Below, piece after piece: positions 56,810-64,000 of a DNA stretch of 64,000 nucleotides. A program made the translations under genes and the position numbers. Source of the DNA: Costus lasius (lineage: Eukaryota > Streptophyta > Magnoliopsida > Zingiberales > Costaceae); NCBI GenBank assembly GCA_027563935.2, contig CM050454.1:22255501-22319500 (forward strand), given 5' to 3'. The notes below the pieces were generated by a model that saw nothing but the letters and a program-made list of their open reading frames with translations, made no database searches and was not told where the DNA came from. Positions within the stretch are counted from its first letter, which is position 1. The number at the start of each line of letters is the position of its first letter.

Positions 56810-58560
56810 AGGCTAGAAAGCATACCTGGGGGGAAAGAACCGCCTAGATGGCGGGACATTAATAAGAAAGCAAAACATTTAAGTTAATTAAGATGACACC
56901 TTCATGCATGGTTTACCTTGCAATGAATCAAGCTTGATTCTTGCTCTCCACATGAAACATTGGAAACTGGGTAGTTTCTCTACTGAGGTTGTGTGCCATC
57001 GGGCTCCTCTCTTTATAGAAAGCCAAAAAGGTTGATAGTTTGTGATCAGGGGGGAAGTACCTCCTAGTTGTTGGGATGGCAACATGAAAAAAAAAAAAAA
57101 AATAAAGTAGCACACAGTGTCAGGTTAGGGCTTTTGCATGCATGTACGTGAGTGAGCTGGTGCAAAAAGCAAAGATGGATATGTTTGTAGTTGCATACGG
57201 ATTACTTGTGCATTAAATGGCAATCAATCTACAGTTGAGAGGGCGCACTGTGGACGGGCGTGTGACTTAAGAAAACTGGAAGGCGACGCCTTTGCATCCG
57301 AACCAAAACCTTGAAGATCATATTGATGACAAATCATCAAAAGGGCAAGGAATGTTATGAGTTGTCGAGATCGGCGCTCGTGATCACTCACGAGTTCAGT
57401 GCAAGTGCATAGGTTTTCAGCCACTGCTGTGTTTCTCCAGCGTCAACTATTGATGCAACAATTGTGATCTCGCCTTTTCGCGCCACAATAAGATATTTTA
57501 TTGTGCAGTATCAGTTACCAAACGTGCGATTTATTGCAATGCTACAAAATCAGTGATCGGCTTTTCCAGACCAACTCTCTATATTCATCCTTATTAACAG
57601 AGAATGCAGCTCCCATCAAGGGTTCCAACTGGGGAAATCCCCCAAGCACTCATTTGATTTCTTGTTGTAGTCTCCCTCTCTAATTTGAACGCCAAAGAGA
57701 AGTTGGAGTTTGAAAGAAATAAAAGCCAAAAGTCAACATTGAAAGCAACATTTGATTTGCATGCTCTACATATTATTTATTATTACATGTCAGCCTTTTT
57801 TTACAAAATTGCATTCCATATTATAATTTACCTGGCTTATTTTGTTATAATTGCGACAGTATATTAATTGCCTAATTGTTTCCTTAAATAAACATAAATA
57901 ACAAACTAAGAACATTCATCACTTAAACCTAATAGATTCAATAGAAATGAGTTTAATAGATGAAGAGAACAAATCAAAGTATAATTAATAACCTTAGGAT
58001 TCATTAGTGCCATTGGTAAAACTCTGCCATTCAATAATAAAACTTCAAACCAAAAATCTCTATTCTCTTCTGACTAAGTAATAAACAATGCTGACATCAC
58101 CTCGTATTCTAAATCTTCAAAAGAAATAGAATATATGTGTAGGTTTAGTTGTCTCTCAAATCTTTTATATAAGACATACAAAAAGTATAAAAACAGCTAA
58201 ATACATTTGAACAACCTTAGAAGATACCAACCTAAAATATGAATGTGTGAAAAGATTCACAGCAACTGTAGACTTTAACAATTTCAAAATGTTTGATAAC
58301 TCTCCAATAATAGACCAGATTAATAAATTTAAGATCTAATTCATGAAATACAACACATAATATCGTGTATCCTAGATAAATTGTTCCCATCTTGGTCAAA
58401 CTTTACCCAAGACCTTAGGAGATCAATAAACTTACACTCTATAAGAGAAGTAATTCAAACAATTAAAATAGAAGATTAATTTAGACAAAGAGAGTCTAAA
58501 AATGTTCAATTTAAAAATAAGATACATCTCATTGATCCAAGTAGTTAAACCCCTAAAAAC
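56810..58560. other. Upstream region and spacer; no gene recognised
   Basis: Short minus-strand frames (56888-57115, 57224-57424) match nothing I know. A second CTTTATAGAAAGCC (57011-57024) has a TATA-like look, and an A run of 17 lies at 57087-57103. From about 57880 the DNA becomes AT-rich and leads into the copia relic. Confidence 0.45.
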
Positions 58561-59215
58561 CAAAACTTTAAACAAAAGAAATTTCAAAAGAAAAAGGGCA
58601 AGAACCCTAAAAATAATTTTAACCTTAATAAAAATTCAAACCAACTCAAGGAAATAAAAAGGTACTAAGAGGCAAATTTTACTATATATGCAGAGGGGAC
58701 AACCATCTTGCCCAAATTGCTACTACAAGAAGACTGAGAAGGTACCAACTAAAAAGTTGAAACCAACTAAGGGCAAACCTCAAGTTAATATGACAGAAGA
58801 TCATTGTACTTACATTTCAATCCTAAGGTTAGTTGCTAGTATCCCCAAGTTAATCTAATTTACATTGATTATGAATGGTGGTTAGACATTGGTGCAAACA
58901 TACACATACATTCTAACCAAATGTGATTCACTTCTTACCAAGATTCAACTGGAAGAAGTGTGACTATGGGGAATGGATCCATTATAGCGGTTCTAGGACA
59001 TGGACAAGTCATCTTGAACTTCACCTTAGGAAAGACTTTAACTTTAGATAATGTATACCATGCACTAGAGATTGGTAGAAGTTTTTTAGTGGATCTTTAT
59101 TAGTTCAAACTAGTTTTAAAATTATCTTAGATGCTAATAAAATTGTAATCTTCAATAGTTATATGTTCATTAGAATAGATTTTACTTCAAAAGTCTTAAT
59201 CAAATTAAATATTAT
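58560..59215 (+). pseudogene. Ty1/copia gag-protease relic, left part
   Basis: A decayed zinc knuckle (YYICRGDNHLAQIA at about 58678-58720) is followed by the copia protease motif WWLDIGANIHIHSNQM (about 58877-58925; normally DTGA). Next is TMGNGSIIAVLGHGQVILNF then TLTLDNVYHALEIGRSFLV, typical of copia just after the protease. Stops are frequent. The reading is broken at 59215 by the solo LTR and resumes at 61662. Confidence 0.8.
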
Positions 59216-59350
59216 TGTTATACCTTGATTTTTATTATTAAATTAAAATTTTTAAATTTCAGAAAATTCAAAATTTAAAATTTAAAATTTTATGATTTTT
59301 TCAGATTTTTTAAAAGGATAAAAAAAATAAATTTTTTAAAAAATTGATTT

Positions 59351-59421
59351 AGCGCTGGGGGGATTTGAATCCGCAATGCACGTGCAATTGTGGATCAGCC
59401 CAACCGCTGGGCTAATTTTCC
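59351..59421 (-). other. tRNA-like sequence 1 in the solo LTR
   Basis: On the minus strand TTAGCCCAGCGGTTGGGC fits an A box and GGATTCAAATCC fits a B box, about 40 bp apart, within 71 bp. Acceptor pairing is poor, so it is not a functional tRNA. Confidence 0.5.
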
Positions 59422-59499
59422 ATCTTTGTTATTAAACTGCACCCAGTTTTATTATTTGGAATTTGAGTTGAAAATGTTTATAAAGAAATCAAAATGGAA

Positions 59500-59573
59500 G
59501 CGTGGCCGCGGAGATTCGAACCTGCATCACACGTAAGTTTTGGAACCCAACTAACCACTAAGCCAATTCGCAT
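59500..59573 (-). other. tRNA-like sequence 2 in the solo LTR
   Basis: On the minus strand GGCTTAGTGGTTAGTTGG (A box) and GCAGGTTCGAATCT (near-perfect B box) lie in a 74-bp unit, ending GCGGCCACGC. It resembles a decayed tRNA gene more closely than the first. Confidence 0.55.
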
Positions 59574-59929
59574 GTTTAATATTAAATCGGATTTGATTCT
59601 TTTGATTTAAGTTTAAATTTGAATTTTGGGGCTGAGTCAACTCGTCATCTTCCCCGACATTCTCGGCGATGTAGTCGCCGCCATGTTCTCGCCGTCTAGG
59701 ATGCGTTTTACCTCTATATTAGAGGTCTTCTACTCCCTTTGGTGAGATACGAACCCTAGACCATCTTCAAGCCTCGGCGCGCCGTCAGGAGGGAGGTATC
59801 GCGCTCACACTAGTCGCCGGAGTTCGAGCGGTGCCGCCTTCTATTCCATCCTTCCAGCGCCTTCATCGACACGAGTTTTCTGTTTTGGGCTACGATACAT
59901 CATCGTAACAAGGTATACTTCCTTTCCTG

Positions 59930-60175
59930 AAGTTCTCGTGAAGTTCTGATGGGCTTTTGTTAAGTTTTGAGTATCGACGGCGGCGGTGCCACCGTCGATA
60001 CTTTCGTCTGCTTCGAGAACTTCGAACGTGTCGAAGGCTCGCCGAAGCCGATTGTGAAGCTTCTCTTCGTCTCCAGGAACGGACTGGCGAAGTTTGGCGG
60101 CGAACGGACGTTCGACGTGCCCTCAGGAGCTCGCAGGAGTAAGCTGCCGACACGAGTCCGGTAGCCTTGCACGGC
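59930..60175. other. GC-rich part of the solo LTR
   Basis: Frames on both strands (e.g. 59967-60164) come from a GC-rich leader-like zone of the LTR and match no family; they are not proposed as genes. Confidence 0.5.
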
Positions 60176-61661
60176 GGCGATCGGGCGGCGCGGGCGAGCG
60201 AGCGGTTCAGTTAAATTAGGGTTTGAGCAGCGGTTTATTTAGAAATAAACTGGTCGCTGAGTTTTGAAATCGATTTGAACCGGTTCAAACAGTATTGAGC
60301 GGTTCAATTTCAATTTCGGTTCAGTTATTGAATGTTGACCGGTTCGACCCTGATTCGGTTGTATCTGGGCCGGTTCAGGTAGCCGTTGGAAAGCTTATGA
60401 AATTCCCTATCCAATGGTACTCTGTGTTGCTTTAAGTAACTTGTATAATTTGTGTAATTTAAATTATAAGTTTCGGTCTGACTTGGTTCAGCGTAAATCT
60501 GATCGGTTCAGTGCAATTCTGTTCAGTTCAGTGAGTTTTAGGTCTGGTTCACTTGACCTAAGATTAGTTCTCTAGGTTTAGGGTTATGTTCTACATGTTG
60601 GTAGTCTTGGTTTTCAAGTTAGAACAGTTATTGATAGAGTTTATGTATAAATTCATGTTACAGAGTAGTTGATCCATTAATCGGCTTGCATCGTTTGATA
60701 AACAACTCATTGGCTTTTCAAAAGAATTCAGAATAACAAGCGCTTGAGATAGGAATCTTACCCTACTCTTTTCTTACAGTGTCAAGAATTATAGGATTTG
60801 TTGCTTAATCCTTTGATTTGATATATGATACATATAATAGAATAGATTGACATTAATATTCTGTTTCCGTATGCATGATTAACGAAACTGTATTGAGATA
60901 TTTGTTATATTGACATGTGAGCATAGTTGAACAATTCTGTATCTGTGATATTGGCACATGAGTATGTGGAACTGTTGTAAATCCGTGATGATAAAGTTGT
61001 GATATATATATTGACCTCTGGACTGGATGATTTATTCTCCAGTGGCCTGTTTATGTGTTTTATAGTTCCGACGCATATCAGACTATCTGTTTGCCGGTTA
61101 GGGCACCGCCAGTTGTCCTCGGGACAATACTACGGATGTCAGAGTTGGACGTAACCTACCGGGCTGTTTAAGACAGTCGTTCCATTGCATGAGCAACAGT
61201 GGAAACACTTTGAAAATGAGTACGGCTCTTAAGTGAGATCTGTTGGCCAGCTTGATGATTTGCACGATATTCTTATATTATTTGTATATCGTTATTTCAG
61301 TCATTGTATTATCTTGTTATTTGACTCCCTCACCATATTTGTTGATTCCTACTTAGCGTTTTTGCTAACTTCCTTTGTTTCTCTTCTAGGTACAGAGTTA
61401 GCGTCTGGGAGGGATAGAGTAGATAGCAGATACCAGCCCAAGTTGAGATAGTAATTTTAGTTTTATTTCAGTTGATTTATGTACATCTTGAATAGTATGT
61501 TTTAGAGTTTGTGTTATAAAACTGTAGATGTTAAATTTGGATTATTTATTTAATGAATGATATTGAATTATAATAGTTCTCTGGTTCCTATCAATATTGT
61601 GATCTCCCTAGGGAACCCTGAGCTAGGAATAGCCGGCTTCCCGCCAGGGTGTGACAATTAT

Positions 61662-62000
61662 TCCTTTCAATATTTAGTCTAAATCTCCTATTACATTAAA
61701 TATAAAAGATTGTGATACTTGGAATGGAACATTAGGACATGCAAACTATAAATATTTGTAAGAATGAGCGATTTGCGGTTAATTCCTAGATTAAATTTTA
61801 ACAAATGTGAGAAATGGGAAATATATGTTCAAGCTAAACAACTTAGAAAACTCTTTATACTAATTTAGGGAATCTGATTTATTAGAATTAATTCATTCAG
61901 ATATTTGTGATTCAATTAAAGAACCAACTAGGAGTGGAAGTAGATACTTTGCCACATGGCTAAAATATCAACATACAACAATACTGACTAAAACAGTATA
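61662..62000 (+). pseudogene. Ty1/copia relic, right part (pre-integrase and integrase start)
   Basis: DTWNGTLGHANYKYL (about 61714-61758) is the GAG-pre-integrase zinc region, with CEKWEIYVQAKQLRKLF near 61808. It is followed, after stops, by LLELIHSDICDSIKEPTRSG (about 61878-61935), the start of the integrase core (first Asp). This continues the relic interrupted at 59215. It fades after about 61990. Confidence 0.78.
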
Positions 62001-63289
62001 TAGAAATATAAATACAACTAATACTAGGAAATAATCTACAACTATCTATCTACTTATTGATCCGCTAGCGATGGACCTGCATCAGGCAATGAAACAAAAT
62101 AACAAAAACAGGGTTTGTTAGCCAAAAAGGCTAAGTAGGGAATAAACATATAGTGCATGATCTACAAGATATAAAATGTCTCATACCATCCAATGTCTCC
62201 TAACATGATGTAGCTAAACATGTACTTTATTTACTCATGCTTATATATGAACACACTAATGCAAACACTGAGTTGCGGTATAACCTATCCCAAAGGACAC
62301 ATACTCATACCTAAGTGGTCCCTAGTGTCAAATTAATACACTAGGAATGACTACTTATCAATAGCCTATGAGTACTATGTCCAATACTCTACCATACCCC
62401 AGTAATAATAACACATTTGTACGATATTATTGACCGATAATCTCATAGTCTGTTAAGTTGCCCTCCATAGAACTATAAACTTGGGCCAATTAACACCGGC
62501 CGACTGGCTCGCCCCACTCCCGCTAGTACAACCCTCAAAAGTTAACACATTGTGTTAAATGACATACATGCACAGTAAATAAATACTAAATCCCAGTAAT
62601 CCAAAATTAGATTTTCACATTATGCAGCAGACAAATATATATATCATTCATAATAATGCAACAATAGTATCAAAATCCAATGGAAAGAAAACAACAAAAT
62701 AAAATCAATGAGTAAGGTGCTCCTAGTCAAGCGATAACACCAAACAATAAGATGCCTCCTAATCAAGCTGTAGGCACTATAATCAAAGTACAAGAAGGAT
62801 CCCTACTTGATTACCATAGGTCTAATCCGTTTCGATCATTTGTCTAAGCAAGTCCCATTTGTCTGAGTCTATGGTCCTTACAATAATATAATTTTTAATA
62901 CAAATTAATCTTTCAGTCTAGTACATATTATTATATATACCTTTATTTATTTATTTTAATTTATTTTCTCCTTGGGTCACTTTCATAATTAATTATTAAT
63001 ATATGTGTGGGTAATTTACTCTACTTTTCATTTGTAGTTATGCCGGTCTAGCTAGTTATTCCAAGTAAGCATTTACATAAAACTATAGACAAAGTCAGAT
63101 TTATTAATTAATATATGTATGCAAAAGGAAAAACACTAACCTCATCCACAACACGTGTGGACACACTAAATGTCAGGATCACACAGACATGACTAACTTT
63201 ATTTGTTACATAAATCATAAAAGGATCAAACTGAGTGGTTCAATTAATACGTACCTTTGGCATTGTTGATTAGTCAATATAAACAAGAA
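62000..63289. other. AT-rich, probably LTR-derived; no gene
   Basis: The minus strand in 62300-62560 has wording that hints at a chromovirus-type LTR (GGGGCGAGCCAGTCGGCCGG), but no ends were found. Short A/T-rich repeats, no coding. Confidence 0.4.
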
Positions 63290-64000
63290 TCACATTGAAC
63301 AACTCCATGCAAATGGATTCTTAGATTCAACTTCCTTTGAGGAGTTTGATACTTGTGAGCCTTGTTTATTAGAGAAGATGACAAAAGCACCCTTCACCAA
63401 GTTAGGTGAGAGGGTGGGAGGTTTATTGGATCTCATACATAGTGATGTGTGTGGGCCATTCAGTAAACAAGCCAGAGGAGGGTACAACTACTTTATCACA
63501 TTTACTAATGACTTCATTTGATATTGTTATGTCTACTTGATGTGACATAAATCTGAATCTTTTGAGAAATTTAAGGAGTTTAGACATGAAGTAGAGAACT
63601 AGCTTGGTAGATCTATTAAGACTCTTCGATCAGATCGTAGTGGAGAATACTTGAGCAGAGAGTTCTTTGACTGTTTGAGAGAGTATGAGATCTTGTCCCA
63701 ACTCACTTCTCCTAGAACACCTGAATGAAATAGTGTGTCTAAGAAGAGGAATTGAACTTTTTTGGACATGGTTCGATGTATGATGAGTTAAGCAACTCTA
63801 TCTCCCTCGTTCTGGGGTCATGCACTTGAGACAACTTCTCTAATACTGAATAACGTTCTATCTAAGAGTGTTCCAAGATTCTATATGAGGTATGGAGTGG
63901 GAGACGACCGAATTTCTCTTTTATCAGAGTCTAGGGATGTGAGGCTTATGTCAAACATCAGGATTCTAGCAAGCTAGAACCCAGATATGATAAATGTGTA
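63290..64000 (+). pseudogene. Ty1/copia integrase relic, continues past the window
   Basis: The copia pre-integrase end (CEPCLLEKMTKAPFTKLGE, about 63351-63410) is followed by the integrase core. The first Asp is in LLDLIHSDVCGPFSKQARGG, the second in TLRSDRSGEYLSREFF (about 63628), and the Glu region is SPRTPE then NSVSKKRN (about 63712-63755). Stops occur after FTNDFI, in YLM, after EVEN and after SPRTPE, so it is inactive. It is cut by the window end. Confidence 0.85.

Larger units (their letters stand above)
59216..61656. mobile_element. Solo LTR with ATTAT target duplication
   Basis: 2441 bp, starting TGTTATACCTTG and ending CAGGGTGTGACA. The two ends are inverse of each other at 10 of 12 positions (TGTYAYACCYTG). 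ATTAT is duplicated exactly at 59211-59215 and 61657-61661. No internal region or second LTR is present, so this is a recombined remnant. Long LTRs with TGTNACACC ends occur in the Tekay/Del chromoviruses; that assignment is inference. It carries two tRNA-like sequences near its left end. Confidence 0.88.

Overview
The window is nuclear DNA of a flowering plant. Spliced genes with plant-type introns, plant tRNA-Phe genes and several classes of plant transposon all point that way. I cannot name the species; a non-grass monocot is only a guess. Two host protein genes look complete: a 20-exon plastid-type NADP-malic enzyme (35284-42555, +) and a single-exon DUF1677 protein (56121-56639, -). Four tRNA-Phe(GAA) genes are intact. 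Nearly everything else is mobile DNA, relics of it, or broken copies of host genes.

Layout. 1-8000: a decayed but bounded Ty3/gypsy element with two LTRs (772-1961 and 6856-7999), primer site, polypurine tract and a pol full of stops. 8258-8995: a MITE-like element with TTA flanks. 9242-10064: four exons of a hexokinase pseudogene. 11.5-20.45 kb: LTR and leader relics of a gypsy family rich in TTACGG/CCGTAA quasi-palindromes, with a minus-strand copia relic (13.8-15.7 kb) between them. 20.46-28.4 kb: a large Mutator-like element. It has a FAR1-type transposase pseudogene (-) and a convergent Ulp1/C48-type protease gene with DUF1985-like N-terminus (+, broken). It is bounded by two inverted arrays of an 84-bp minisatellite. 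28789-34493: a structurally complete hAT element with a perfect 8-bp target duplication, imperfect terminal inverted repeats and a transposase that reads through three exons (694 codons) without a lesion. It also carries one exon resembling the PWI region of an SRRM1-type splicing factor.

34.5-42.7 kb: the NADP-malic enzyme gene, whose TATA box lies about 650 bp from the hAT end. 42.8-54.4 kb: a duplicated landscape of four truncated 2-oxoglutarate dioxygenase fragments (all -), tRNA-Phe genes and tRNA-derived tandem repeats. A MITE and a fragment of an ITN1-like ankyrin gene in GC-rich repeats are also here. 55.2-56.8 kb: the DUF1677 gene, with its 3' end duplicated in tandem. 58.5-62.0 kb: a copia relic split by a 2.44-kb solo LTR with perfect 5-bp ATTAT target duplications. 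63.3-64.0 kb: another copia integrase relic running off the window.

The most unusual systems are the intact hAT with its captured exon, the Mutator-like element with hairpin-forming inverted minisatellites, and the tRNA-Phe locus that has spawned a 130-bp satellite from the 5' half of the tRNA gene. Splice sites, domains and boundaries were read by eye; no similarity search or folding program was run.
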